Shown: positions 25,336-34,142, numbered from the stretch's first letter. The stretch: 64,000 bases of DNA from Propionibacteriaceae bacterium (GCA_016717345.1 JADKFR010000003.1:357928-421927); one strand, 5' to 3'. Numbers and translations are program-made. Notes: generated from the letters alone by a model not told the origin.

Positions 25336-26760
25336 ATGACCTTCCTCGTCAACGCTGTCTACTTCGCGGTCGCGATCCTCTTCATCCTCGGACTCAAGGC
25401 GATGTCCTCGCCGGTCACCGCCCGCAAGGGCATCATGTGGGCCGGCCTCGGCATGATCCTCGCGACCGTCGCCACCTTCTTCTACCCCGGTGAGGGCAAG
25501 ACCCTGTTCCTGTTCTTCGGCGAGGGCAAGACGATCAACCTCGTCCTCACCGTCGTCGCGATTGCGATCGGCGGCGGGGTCGCCTGGTGGCTGGGGAAGA
25601 CGGTCAAAATGACCGACATGCCGCAGATGGTCGCGGTCTACAACGGCATGGGTGGCGGTGCAGCGGCCCTGATCGCCGCGGTTGAGTTCTCCCGCGCCTT
25701 CTCCAACGCCGAACACCTCGACCCGATCGTCGCGACCCTGGCGGTGCTCGGCGCCCTGATCGGGTCGGTGGCGTTCTCCGGGTCGATCGTCGCCTTCCTG
25801 AAGCTGCAGGGCATCATGAAGAAGACCTGGCGGCTACCGGCCCAGAACGCGGTCAACATCGTTCTGGCACTGGTCGCGTTCGTCCTCGGCATCCTGATCG
25901 TGGCCCTGGGCTCCAGCCCGGTGACCGCCGCGATCCTGGTGGCGTTCTTCCTGCTGTCGCTCTTCCTCGGGGTGATCCTCACCAGTCCGATCGGAGGTGC
26001 CGACATGCCCGTCGTCATCTCGCTGCTGAACGCCTTCACCGGCCTGGCCGTCGGCTTCGAGGGCTACGTGCTGGGCAACCCCGCGCTGGTGATCGCCGGC
26101 ATCGTGGTGGGGGCCTCCGGCACGCTGCTGACGCAGTTGATGGCCAAAGCGATGAACCGTCCGATCAGCAACGTGATCTTCACCCCGATCACCGGCGAGG
26201 CCCAGGCCGGCGGAGAGATCGAGGGCTCGATGAAGGAAGTCGGCTCGATGGACGCGGCAGCCATGATGCGCTACGCGGAGAAGGTCATCATCATCCCCGG
26301 GTACGGCATGGCCGTCGCGGGCGCCCAGCACAAGGTCTGGGAAATGACCAAGCTCCTCGAAGAGCAGGGTGTTCAGGTCAAGTTCGCGATCCATCCGGTC
26401 GCCGGACGGATGCCTGGCCACATGAACGTGCTCCTGGCCGAGGCCGGGGTCCCCTACGACATGATCTTCGACCTCGAAGAGATCAATGACGAGTTCCCCA
26501 CCACCGATGTCGCCCTCGTGATCGGGGCGAACGATGTGGTGAACCCGGTGGCCCGCACCGACAAGGGTTCTCCCATCTACGGCATGCCGATCCTGGACGC
26601 CGACCGGGCGCAGAGTTGCATCGTCATCAAGCGTGGCCGGGGAGCCGGCTACTCCGGCATCGAGAACGCCCTGTTCTACGCCGACAACACCTCCATGCTG
26701 TACGGCAGTGCTCAGCAGGCGGTTGCCGACGTGATCACGCAACTGAAGACGCTGGTCTAA
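25336..26760 (+). CDS. pntB: NAD(P) transhydrogenase, subunit beta
   Basis: PntB supplies most of the membrane domain II (about eight or nine segments through residue 270) and the NADP(H)-binding domain III. The domain III signature IIIPGYGMAVAGAQHKV and the VALVIGANDVVNPVA motif bind NADP; GRMPGHMNVLLAEAGVPYD is also conserved. 474 residues, normal. The complete enzyme couples proton entry to NADPH formation, feeding biosynthesis and redox defence. Followed by a hairpin terminator. Confidence 0.96.
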   Translation: MTFLVNAVYFAVAILFILGLKAMSSPVTARKGIMWAGLGMILATVATFFYPGEGKTLFLFFGEGKTINLVLTVVAIAIGGGVAWWLGKTVKMTDMPQMVAVYNGMGGGAAALIAAVEFSRAFSNAEHLDPIVATLAVLGALIGSVAFSGSIVAFLKLQGIMKKTWRLPAQNAVNIVLALVAFVLGILIVALGSSPVTAAILVAFFLLSLFLGVILTSPIGGADMPVVISLLNAFTGLAVGFEGYVLGNPALVIAGIVVGASGTLLTQLMAKAMNRPISNVIFTPITGEAQAGGEIEGSMKEVGSMDAAAMMRYAEKVIIIPGYGMAVAGAQHKVWEMTKLLEEQGVQVKFAIHPVAGRMPGHMNVLLAEAGVPYDMIFDLEEINDEFPTTDVALVIGANDVVNPVARTDKGSPIYGMPILDADRAQSCIVIKRGRGAGYSGIENALFYADNTSMLYGSAQQAVADVITQLKTLV

Positions 26761-26770
26761 CCGCGGGAGC

Positions 26771-26794
26771 GCGGTCCACCATCCGGTGGGCCGC
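26771..26794 (+). terminator. Hairpin terminator behind pntB
   Basis: A ten-base stem GCGGTCCACC / GGTGGGCCGC with one G-U pair and a four-base loop, 10 bases after the pntB stop codon. It ends the transhydrogenase operon and separates it from the GNAT gene that follows. Confidence 0.72.
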
Positions 26795-26910
26795 GTCCTG
26801 GCCGGCGCTGGAACGAACCCGCCGTCGGCCCCCACGCACAACGAGTAGCATCGCAACTGCGGGGACCACGGTTACCGCGTACCCCTGACCCCACGATTCT
26901 CGGAGTTCGC

Positions 26911-27402
26911 ATGAGTGCTGATCAGATCACCGTCCGGTTGTGCACAGCCGACGATCTGGACGCGCTGCATTCCCGCGAGTCGCATCCGACCGCTCGGCAC
27001 GCTCAGCGCCACTTCGATCGCCAGGTCGCCGGGCACGGCCTGTTCGCGGTCGCGGAGCTGCAGGGGTCCTTCCTCGGCAGTTGCGCCCTTGACTGCGATC
27101 CGGCGAACAAACTGTGCCCCGAACTGCTGAGCCTGTGGATCTACCCGGAATTCCGCCGCCAAGGTGCCGCCCGCAAACTCACCACCTTCCTCGAGGGGGA
27201 GGCTTCCGCGCTGGGCTTCACTGAGGTCTTCCTTCGGGTCGATCCCGAGAATGAGGCGGCGATCCCGATGTACATCGGTTTGGACTACTCCCCGACCGGA
27301 GACCATCAGGTCAGCTCCTACGAGACCGTGGATGCGGCCGGCGTCCGCCGCAGCGTCGACCAGGTGGACGCGGTCTACCGCAAGTCCCTGCTGACCCGCT
27401 GA
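26911..27402 (+). CDS. GNAT family N-acetyltransferase
   Basis: A 163-residue acetyltransferase. Motif A is LSLWIYPEFRRQGAARKLTTFL near residue 72 and motif B is the FLRVDPENEAAIPMYIGLDY segment, both typical of ribosomal-protein/small-molecule GNATs. The start ATG has CGGAG nine bases upstream. The gene is separated from pntB by a terminator and about 115 non-coding bases, so it has its own promoter. It converges on the next gene with one base between stop codons. Substrate unknown. Confidence 0.85.
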   Translation: MSADQITVRLCTADDLDALHSRESHPTARHAQRHFDRQVAGHGLFAVAELQGSFLGSCALDCDPANKLCPELLSLWIYPEFRRQGAARKLTTFLEGEASALGFTEVFLRVDPENEAAIPMYIGLDYSPTGDHQVSSYETVDAAGVRRSVDQVDAVYRKSLLTR

Positions 27403-27403
27403 G

Positions 27404-27847
27404 TCACTCGGGGTGCTCCACCCACAGGGCGACCACGTCGTGGCGCCCGTTGGGGGTCCGCAGCCTGAGGGTGACCCCGTGCGGGTCCGCCTCGCAGTCC
27501 TCCAGCCACAGGTGACCCTGCAGCGCGCAGACGGCGATCCGTCCCAGGTCGCCGGGGTGCCGGCCTCGGATCATCACCGACGTTCCATCGGCGAAATGCA
27601 GCTCAGCCACACCGTGCACGGCCGGCTTGGCTGCGACCCGGCGAATTGGGACACCGCGAGCCCGCAGACGTCGTAGGTCCTGGGCGATGACGTGCGGCGA
27701 CGTCGCCGCGTAGTCGAGGCTGATGGTCGCCGCCGCTTCGATCAGGTCCTGCGCGTCCTGCGGCGCCACCACCCCCAGGTGCGACAGGGTGTCGTCCGCG
27801 TTCCGCGGCGGCCACCAGGAGCGGATCGTCGCCCAGAGCCTGCCCAT
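27404..27847 (-). CDS. Hypothetical protein, family not recognised
   Basis: A 147-residue soluble protein with no signal peptide or membrane helix. The N-terminal third is helical (QDAQDLIEAAATISLDYAATS), the C-terminal two thirds look beta-rich, with HFADGTSVMIRGRHPGDLGRIAV and a mostly hydrophobic/polar alternation ending in DVVALWVEHPE. Two cysteines are isolated (C-ALQG and DCEAD), so no metal site is evident. It lies upstream of ribF by 29 bases in the same direction and may be co-transcribed with it. I can give no function. Confidence 0.6.
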   Translation of the reverse strand: MGRLWATIRSWWPPRNADDTLSHLGVVAPQDAQDLIEAAATISLDYAATSPHVIAQDLRRLRARGVPIRRVAAKPAVHGVAELHFADGTSVMIRGRHPGDLGRIAVCALQGHLWLEDCEADPHGVTLRLRTPNGRHDVVALWVEHPE

Positions 27848-27876
27848 GCCCCCAGTATGGTCCGCGGCGCGGGGCC

Positions 27877-28806
27877 TCAGCCGGTGAGGATCCGGCGAAC
27901 CCGTGCGACGTCGTGGTGCATCGTCTCGACCAACTCGTCGATGGAGTCGAACCGGATCTGGCCGCGCAGGAAATGGATGAACTCGACCGCGACCGGAACG
28001 TCGTACAGCTCCAGATCATCGCGATCCAGGACGTAGGACTCGACCCGCCGGGCCAGGCCATCGAAGGTCGGGTTGGTGCCGACCGAGATGGCGGCCGGCA
28101 GCGGCGTCTGCCGGGTCCCCGCCGGAAGCAATTCGCCACGAGGACCGCGGTGGTCACGCCGGGTCAGCCAGCCGGCGTAGACCCCGTCGGCCGGACAGGC
28201 CAACTTCGGTGGAACGGGCAGGTTGGCGGTGGGGAAGCCGAGCGCCCGTCCACGCTGGTCACCGCGCGTCACCACCCCGCGGAAGGCGAACGGACGGCCC
28301 AGATGTTCCATGGCGTGGCCGACATCCCCACAGGCGAGCGCGAGTCTGATCCGGGACGAGCAGGTCTCCTCGTCCCCGAAACGCACCAACGGGAGGGCGT
28401 CCACGACGAACCGATCGCGGGCGAGTTCCTCCAGCGTGGCCACCGTGCCGGCGGCCAGGTGACCGAAACGGAAGTTGGCGCCCACGACGACCCGAGCGGG
28501 ATTCAGGGGGATCAGGATCTCCTCGACGAACCGCTCGGGCGGCCAGGAGGCGAAGTCGTGCGTGAACGGAATGACCTCCACCCGAGTGGCCGCGGCGCTG
28601 GTGAGCCGCTCCACACGCTCTTCGAGGCTGGTCAGGAGCATCGGTCCGACCTCGGGACGGAGGACGGCGACGGGGTGCGGCCAGAAGGTCACCACGATCA
28701 GGGGTAGACCGGGCTCGCGACGCCTGGCCTCGGCCAGAACCGCCTGGTGACCGGGGTGGACTCCATCGAAGTTCCCGATGACCACAACCGAACGTTCCAC
28801 AAGCAC
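27877..28806 (-). CDS. ribF: Bifunctional riboflavin kinase/FAD synthetase
   Basis: RibF converts riboflavin to FMN and FMN to FAD. The N-terminal FAD-synthetase domain has VVIGNFDGVHPGHQAVL (the GxFDGxHxGH nucleotidyltransferase motif), and the C-terminal riboflavin kinase domain has RGRALGFPTANLPVP and AISVGTNPTFDG. 309 residues, normal. Usually ribF adjoins rpsO and truB; here truB is close but rpsO is about 4 kb away, behind the pnt block. Confidence 0.95.
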   Translation of the reverse strand: MLVERSVVVIGNFDGVHPGHQAVLAEARRREPGLPLIVVTFWPHPVAVLRPEVGPMLLTSLEERVERLTSAAATRVEVIPFTHDFASWPPERFVEEILIPLNPARVVVGANFRFGHLAAGTVATLEELARDRFVVDALPLVRFGDEETCSSRIRLALACGDVGHAMEHLGRPFAFRGVVTRGDQRGRALGFPTANLPVPPKLACPADGVYAGWLTRRDHRGPRGELLPAGTRQTPLPAAISVGTNPTFDGLARRVESYVLDRDDLELYDVPVAVEFIHFLRGQIRFDSIDELVETMHHDVARVRRILTG

Positions 28807-28860
28807 TCCCTCGTCGGTGACCCCGCCAGCGAGGCCGGGACAACCCTACCGGGCGAAGGG

Positions 28861-29199
28861 TCAGACCTCATCCAGGAGTCGGCGTCGCGTTCGCTCATGC
28901 TCGGCCGCGTCGATCCGCCCCTCGCGCAGCAGGGCGTCCACCTCATCGAGGCGGGAACCGAGACCGCGCGGTGACACAACTGGGTCGATCGGTGACGCCG
29001 GCCTGAGCAACTCGGAGTTCTTGAGTTGACCCAGGAGTTGGGTTTCGGCGGTGAACGGGTCGAGCCCGGCGGTCCTGGCAGCCCGGTAGTTGCGGACGAC
29101 CACCACGATGATGGCGCCGAGGATCAGCGCCACGACCACGAAGAAGATCGGGATGAACCAGGAGAACACGCCCTGAACAAATTCGAAGCTGGGGTCCAT
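28861..29199 (-). CDS. Small membrane protein with C-terminal SHOCT-like motif
   Basis: A 112-residue protein. Residues 9-35 form one long hydrophobic helix (SWFIPIFFVVVALILGAIIVVVV); the last 30 residues, LDEVDALLREGRIDAAEHERTRRRLL, resemble the short SHOCT oligomerisation motif (LxxLxxLxxxGxIxxxEFxxxKxxLL). The ATG at 29199 is preceded by AGGAGGT at ideal spacing, so it is preferred over an in-frame ATG 21 bases upstream. It lies between truB and ribF on the same strand. Function unknown; the topology suggests a cytoplasmic tail. Confidence 0.68.
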   Translation of the reverse strand: MDPSFEFVQGVFSWFIPIFFVVVALILGAIIVVVVRNYRAARTAGLDPFTAETQLLGQLKNSELLRPASPIDPVVSPRGLGSRLDEVDALLREGRIDAAEHERTRRRLLDEV

Positions 29200-29238
29200 T
29201 CGGGTACCTCCTGTCGGCACGTGGAGCGAGCGGGGCGA

Positions 29239-30135
29239 TCAGGTCAACACGGCGACGGCAACCGCGCCCTCTCCCTCCGAACGGTACAGGGCGAGCAGCT
29301 CGTTGGCGTGGATCAGCGCCGTTGGGGAGGCAGTGAGGCTCAGGGCCAGGGGCCGGCCGAAGCCGATGTCGCGGGCCTGGTCGTCGTCGACCTCGACGAC
29401 GTCGAAACTGCGCCGGGCGACCTCAGCCATGCTGATCAGGGGAACCAGGCCAGGGGTGGGGGCGGGATCGGCGAGCAGGTCGGAGGGCGTGACATGGGGC
29501 TCTTCCAGGCTGAAGCCGCCGACCCGAAGCCGGCGCAGGGCAGTCACGTGTCCACCCACGCCCAAATCCTGGCCCAGATCGCGGGCCAGGGCCCTGATGT
29601 AAGTGCCCGAGGAGCAGTCGACAGCAACCTCGAGGTCGAGCACGGGGATGCCATCCACCTCTGCGGCGGCCGAGCCCAGCAGTTCGTACCGGGTGATGGT
29701 GACCTCACGCCCGGCCAGATCGACCGACTCGCCCCTGCGGACCCGGGCGTAGGCGCGCTGCCCGTTCACCTTGATGGCTGAGACCGCCGACGGCACCTGG
29801 ACGATGGTTCCGAGGTAGCGGGCCATGGCCTCCGCCAGCCGCTGCGGGTCGATCCCTTCGGCTCCGGGCAGGGACAGGGTCTCCCCCTCGGCGTCGTCGG
29901 TCACCGTCGACTGGCCAAGCCGAATCGTGGCGGTGTAGGACTTGGTGGTCAGGCTGATATGCCCCAGCAGCCGCGTCGCCCGGTTGACGCCCACTACCAG
30001 CACGCCGGTGGCCATCGGGTCGAGCGTGCCGGCATGACCGACCTTGCGGGTTCCCAGGAGGCGGCGCAACCGTCCCACCACCTGATGGGACGTCCACCCC
30101 GACGGCTTGTCGACGACGACCAGCCCGTCACTCAA
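29239..30135 (-). CDS. truB: tRNA pseudouridine(55) synthase TruB
   Basis: TruB makes pseudouridine 55 in the T loop of tRNAs. The N-terminal KPSGWTSHQVV, the catalytic segment KVGHAGTLDPMATGVLVVGVN with its aspartate, and the C-terminal PUA-like region are seen. I prefer the TTG at 30135, which gives LSDGLVVVDKPSGW and 298 residues and overlaps the rbfA stop by eight bases. Other frames starting upstream would overlap rbfA by about 100 bases. The TTG is unusual and relies on coupling to rbfA. Confidence 0.92.
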   Translation of the reverse strand: MSDGLVVVDKPSGWTSHQVVGRLRRLLGTRKVGHAGTLDPMATGVLVVGVNRATRLLGHISLTTKSYTATIRLGQSTVTDDAEGETLSLPGAEGIDPQRLAEAMARYLGTIVQVPSAVSAIKVNGQRAYARVRRGESVDLAGREVTITRYELLGSAAAEVDGIPVLDLEVAVDCSSGTYIRALARDLGQDLGVGGHVTALRRLRVGGFSLEEPHVTPSDLLADPAPTPGLVPLISMAEVARRSFDVVEVDDDQARDIGFGRPLALSLTASPTALIHANELLALYRSEGEGAVAVAVLT

Positions 30136-30559
30136 CGTCGTCAGGCTCCGGCCGCTTGTACGGATCGGCGTCCCCGGCATACGAGGCATTGGCTGCCCGG
30201 GCTGCCACTTCCGCATCCAACGCCCGGGCACGGGCCAGGACGTCCTCGAGGTGCGCGGCGTCCTCCTCCACCCCGTCCAGGACGAAGGCCAGCGTGGGGG
30301 TGAACTTCATCCCCAACTGCTTGCCGACGCTCGAGCGGAGCAGCCCGGTCGCGGAGGCGAGCGCCGCCGCCGTCTCCGTACGGCTGGCCTCGTCTCCCAG
30401 GACGGTGTAGAAGATCGTCGCCTCCCGGTTGTCCCCGGTGACCCTGACATCGGTCAGGGTCACGAAGCCCAGCCGTGGATCCTTGATCCGACGCTCCAGC
30501 ATTTCGGCGACGACGAACCGGATCTGTTCGGCCACCTTCAGGTTGCGCGGGTTACCCAC
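30128..30559 (-). CDS. rbfA: Ribosome-binding factor A
   Basis: RbfA is a cold-linked 30S maturation factor binding near the 5' helix of 16S rRNA. 143 residues with the KH-like core VAEQIRFVVAEMLERRIKDPRLG and the typical strand VTLTDVRVTGD. The GTG at 30559 (VGNPRNLKVAEQ) has GGGAG seven bases upstream and begins at the family start. It follows infB by 45 bases, in the conserved infB-rbfA-truB order. Confidence 0.94.
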   Translation of the reverse strand: MGNPRNLKVAEQIRFVVAEMLERRIKDPRLGFVTLTDVRVTGDNREATIFYTVLGDEASRTETAAALASATGLLRSSVGKQLGMKFTPTLAFVLDGVEEDAAHLEDVLARARALDAEVAARAANASYAGDADPYKRPEPDDVE

Positions 30560-30604
30560 CTGACTCCCTTCGCGGCGGACCGGGCCGCGCCGCACCCGAC
30601 TGGA

Positions 30605-33600
30605 TCAATTGCGCGGCTTCTCCACCATCTCGAAGGTCTCGATGATGTCGTCCACCCTGATGTCGGAGTAGTTGGCGAGCGTCATGCCGCACTCGAAGCC
30701 CTCGCGGACCTCGGTGGCATCGTCCTTCTCGCGACGCAGCGACGCGATCGTGGACTGGTGGACCACGACGCCGTCACGCAGCAGTCGCGCGGAGGCGTTG
30801 CGTCGGATCGAGCCACTGAGCACCATGCAACCGGCGATCGTCCCGACCTTGGAGGAACGGAAGATCTCCCGGATCTGGGCCTGCCCCCGGACCTGCTCCT
30901 CGAAGATCGGCTTCAGCATGCCCTTCAGGGCTGCCTCGACCTCGTCGATCGCGGAGTAGATCACCGAGTAGTAGCGGACGTCGACACCCTCGGCATCAGC
31001 CAACTGGGTGGCCTTGCCCTGGGCGCGCACGTTGAAGCCGATGATGACGGCGTCCGAGGCGGCGGCCAGCGACACGTTGGTTTCGGTAATCGCACCCACT
31101 CCACGGTCGATGACCCGTAGAGCCACCTCATCACCGACATCAATCTGCAACAGCGAGTCCTCCAACGCCTCGACCGCACCGGCCGAATCGCCCTTGAGGA
31201 TGAGGCGCAACTCCTCGGTTTCGCCCTTGGCCAACTGCTCGAAGAGCTGATCGAGCGTCTTGCGCCGGGTGGTCTTGGCCAGCATGGCTGCCCGCTGCCG
31301 GGCTTCCCGCTTCTCGGCGATCTGGCGGGCCATCCGGTCGTCCTCGACGACCAGGAAGTTGTCACCCGCACCGGGCACCGACGTCAGGCCGAGCACCTGG
31401 ACCGGCATCGACGGGGGCGCCGAATCGACGGTCTCGCCCCGATCGTTGATCAGCGCGCGCACTCGACCGTAGGCGGGGCCCGCCACGATCGAATCGCCGG
31501 TATGCAGCGTGCCGCGGTGCACCAGGACGGTGGCCACGGGCCCACGGCCCTTGTCGAGGTGAGCCTCGATGGCCACACCCTGGGCCGGCATCTCGGGGTT
31601 CGCCCGCAGATCGAGCGCCGCGTCGGCGGTCAACACGATCGCCTCCAGCAGCTGTTCGAGGCCCTGATGGGTGGTCGCCGACACGTCCACGAACATGGTG
31701 TCGCCGCCGTACTCCTCCGGGATCACACCGTACTCGGTGAGCTGGCCGCGGACCTTGACCGGGTCAGCCGTCTCCTTGTCGACCTTGTTCACCGCGACCA
31801 CGATCGGCACGTCGGCCGCTCGGGCGTGGTTGAGCGCCTCGATCGTCTGCGGCATCACCCCGTCATCGGCGGCCACCACCAGCACGGCGATGTCGGTCGA
31901 CTTGGCACCACGGGCACGCATGGCGGTGAACGCCTCGTGACCCGGGGTGTCGATGAAGGTGATCTTGCGCTCGAAGCCGTCCACCTCGGTCGCCACCTGG
32001 TAGGCGCCGATGGCCTGGGTGATGCCCCCGGCCTCCTTGGCGACCACGTTGGTGTTGCGCAGCGCGTCCAACAACTTGGTCTTGCCATGGTCGACGTGAC
32101 CCATGACGGTGACCGCCGGCGGACGCGGAGCCAGATCGTCCTCGTCACCCTCGTTCTCGCCGAACTCGATGTCGAAACTCTCCAGCAGTTCGCGGTCCTC
32201 GTCCTCGGGCGAGACGACCTCGATGTTGTAGTTGAGCTCCGCGCCCAGCACCTCCAAGGTGTCGTCGGCGACGGACTGCGTGGCGGTGACCATCTCGCCC
32301 AGGTGGAACAGCACCTGCACCAGCGACGCCGGCTCGACGCCGATCTTCTCGGCCAGGTCGGTCAACGACGCACCGCGACGCAGCCGGACGGTCTGGCCGT
32401 CGCCCTGACGGACGCGCACGCCGCCAATCGACGGTGCCTCCATCTGGTCGAATTCCTGACGGCGCTGCTTCTTCGACTTACGACCGCGCTTGGCCGGACC
32501 ACCGGGACGCCCGAAGGCGCCCTGGGTGCCGGAGCCACCGCGGCCACCGCGGCCACCCCGACCGCCACCCGCCGGAGCGCCGCCGGCGGGAGGCCCGCCG
32601 ACGCCACCGCGCCCGGGCGCACCACCGGGACGGCCACGGCCACCGGGAGCCCCGGGTCGTGCCGCTCCGGCGCGAGCCGACGGCCCTCCGAGGCCGGCGG
32701 ATTGCTGCTTGGGCATCATGGCCGGGTTCGGCCGCGGCATTCCAGCCACCCCGCCGCCAGGCCGCGGTGCCCGGTCACCGGGCGGACGCGGACCGCCGGG
32801 GCGATCGCCGGCATAGCCACCGGGGCGACCGGGGGCCGCACCGGGAGCTTCCGGGCGGGGCCGGCGCACGCCCATGCCCTGACTGGACGCGAACGGATTG
32901 TTACCGGGGCGCGGGGCACCCGGCCTACGGGCGCCCGCACCGGGATGACCTGCCGTCCCGCCGGGACGGGGCATGGGCCGGGGCCGGGGGGCGTCGCCGG
33001 AACCCGCCTCGCGGGCCGCGGGGGCCTGGACAGCGGGAGGTTGTGCTGGCTCGGTCACGCGGGGGGCTGGTGCGGGCGCCGGGCGGGGGCTTGGCGCGGG
33101 ACGCGGCGCGGGGGCCGCGGCGGGAGCCGAACGCGGCCCGGGAGTCGCCGTCGGGGCGGACCGGACCGGGGCCGGGACTGCTGGTGGGGTGGACCTCACC
33201 GGCTCAGGGCTCGCCGCGGGGGGGGTCTGAACGACCGGGGCTGCCGTTGGTGTCGGAGCCGGCGCTGGTGTCGGAGCCGGCGCTGGTGTCCGAGCCGGCG
33301 CAGCTGTCCGAGCCGGCGCAGGTGCCGCGGACGCCGGGGCCGGCGCAGGTGCCGCGGACGCCGGGGCCGGCGCAGGAGTGGGGGCCGGCGCAGGAGTGGG
33401 GGCCGGACGCGCGCCAGGCCGTGCGACCGGACGAGGACCGGGAGCTGCCTGCGACGAACGTTCGGCGTTCATCTTTTCGTTGAGTCGGCGCACGACCGGC
33501 GCCTCAATGGTCGACGACGCCGACCGGACGAATTCCCCCATGTCGTTGAGGGTCTTCAGAAGTTCCTTGCTTTCGAGTCCGAGCTCCTTGGCGAGCTCGT

Positions 33601-33619
33601 AGACGCGGACCTTGGCCAC
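30605..33619 (-). CDS. infB: Translation initiation factor IF-2
   Basis: IF-2 is the GTPase that brings fMet-tRNA to the 30S subunit. Residues 1-50 form the IF2-N domain (VRVYELAKELGLESKELL); residues from about 55 to 390 are an extended Pro/Ala/Gly/Arg-rich region, including a GRGGRGGRGG stretch; the GTPase begins near residue 505 with VMGHVDHGKTKLLD, DTPGHEAFTAM and NKVDK; domains II-IV follow. 1004 residues, long but typical for Actinomycetota. The linker DNA contains tandem repeats (see separate entry). Ends 45 bases before rbfA. Confidence 0.96.
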   Translation of the reverse strand: MAKVRVYELAKELGLESKELLKTLNDMGEFVRSASSTIEAPVVRRLNEKMNAERSSQAAPGPRPVARPGARPAPTPAPAPTPAPAPASAAPAPAPASAAPAPARTAAPARTPAPAPTPAPAPTPTAAPVVQTPPAASPEPVRSTPPAVPAPVRSAPTATPGPRSAPAAAPAPRPAPSPRPAPAPAPRVTEPAQPPAVQAPAAREAGSGDAPRPRPMPRPGGTAGHPGAGARRPGAPRPGNNPFASSQGMGVRRPRPEAPGAAPGRPGGYAGDRPGGPRPPGDRAPRPGGGVAGMPRPNPAMMPKQQSAGLGGPSARAGAARPGAPGGRGRPGGAPGRGGVGGPPAGGAPAGGGRGGRGGRGGSGTQGAFGRPGGPAKRGRKSKKQRRQEFDQMEAPSIGGVRVRQGDGQTVRLRRGASLTDLAEKIGVEPASLVQVLFHLGEMVTATQSVADDTLEVLGAELNYNIEVVSPEDEDRELLESFDIEFGENEGDEDDLAPRPPAVTVMGHVDHGKTKLLDALRNTNVVAKEAGGITQAIGAYQVATEVDGFERKITFIDTPGHEAFTAMRARGAKSTDIAVLVVAADDGVMPQTIEALNHARAADVPIVVAVNKVDKETADPVKVRGQLTEYGVIPEEYGGDTMFVDVSATTHQGLEQLLEAIVLTADAALDLRANPEMPAQGVAIEAHLDKGRGPVATVLVHRGTLHTGDSIVAGPAYGRVRALINDRGETVDSAPPSMPVQVLGLTSVPGAGDNFLVVEDDRMARQIAEKREARQRAAMLAKTTRRKTLDQLFEQLAKGETEELRLILKGDSAGAVEALEDSLLQIDVGDEVALRVIDRGVGAITETNVSLAAASDAVIIGFNVRAQGKATQLADAEGVDVRYYSVIYSAIDEVEAALKGMLKPIFEEQVRGQAQIREIFRSSKVGTIAGCMVLSGSIRRNASARLLRDGVVVHQSTIASLRREKDDATEVREGFECGMTLANYSDIRVDDIIETFEMVEKPRN
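33249..33420 (-). repeat. Tandem repeats inside the infB linker
   Basis: In-frame short tandem repeats encode the Ala/Pro linker of IF-2. A unit reading TCGGAGCCGGCGCTGGTG (plus strand) occurs about four times with drift, then GCGCAGGTGCCGCGGACGCC twice, then GGGCCGGCGCAGGAGTG twice. Repeat number is likely variable between strains. Because all units are multiples of three, length change would keep frame. Confidence 0.6.
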
Positions 33620-33756
33620 TACTCTCCTTCAGGTCCGCGCAGCCGCGCTGGACCAGTTAGTTGTTGTTGCTCATTGCTGGGTACTCATCGAGTGGTCATG
33701 AGCGCTAGCCCACTTTCTGGTTGTGCCCGCCACAGCAGCGAACGCGCCCCACGAGT

Positions 33757-34047
33757 CTATCGCCGCGACCCCGAATCACCTAAGCGGGGCTGCGAAACGG
33801 CCTCCAGTAACTGACGGACCTGCTCGGGATCGACCGGCCGCCGCAGGCCCCGTCCGACCCCCGCGTTGCGGATCACCCGAGCCACGCACCCGGCGTGCAG
33901 GTGCACGCCCCGGCCGGGTCGGCGCCGTCCCGGGTCAAGGACGACCTGCCCAGTGGCGCCGTCCCAGGCGAGGCGAACCAGGCGGCTCGCAGGCTCCCGC
34001 TCCCGGCACCCGACGCACATTCGTACCGGTTCGTTCACGGGCCACAC
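33757..34047 (-). CDS. rnpM: YlxR/RnpM family protein
   Basis: A 96-residue basic protein with the YlxR signature RMCVGCRERE near residues 9-18 and the RGVHLHAGC element. Recent work on a Bacillus member names it RnpM, a modulator of RNase P; earlier it was proposed as a nucleoid or transcription factor. The assignment is by family. Start is GTG at 34047, or GTG at 34038 (VNEPVRMCVGC). It normally follows nusA directly, but here a plus-strand gene lies between them. Confidence 0.88.
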   Translation of the reverse strand: MWPVNEPVRMCVGCREREPASRLVRLAWDGATGQVVLDPGRRRPGRGVHLHAGCVARVIRNAGVGRGLRRPVDPEQVRQLLEAVSQPRLGDSGSRR

Positions 34048-34142
34048 CCTACGCCGGCGCCATCCACAGCAGGCACCCAGTCGTCTCCCAGCGCCCTGCC
34101 AAGCGGGACGGGCGTACTGGGGGGAACCGATCAGGAGGAACA

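Noticed and set aside
30572..30593. A GC-rich hairpin in the rbfA leader as a terminator of infB
   Set aside because: The stem is only about six base pairs with a ten-base loop, within sequence so GC-rich that such pairing is expected by chance.
33620..33756. A tRNA gene or structured RNA in the infB leader
   Set aside because: Only short inverted repeats are present (GCTCAT/ATGAGC); no cloverleaf can be drawn. No tRNA or rRNA gene was found anywhere by eye, although small ones could be missed.
31502..33814. A 770-residue open frame on the plus strand opposite infB
   Set aside because: It lies antisense to the secure IF-2 gene, has no domain match and an odd composition (runs of Arg/Gly/Ala). 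Long antisense frames are expected in very GC-rich coding DNA.
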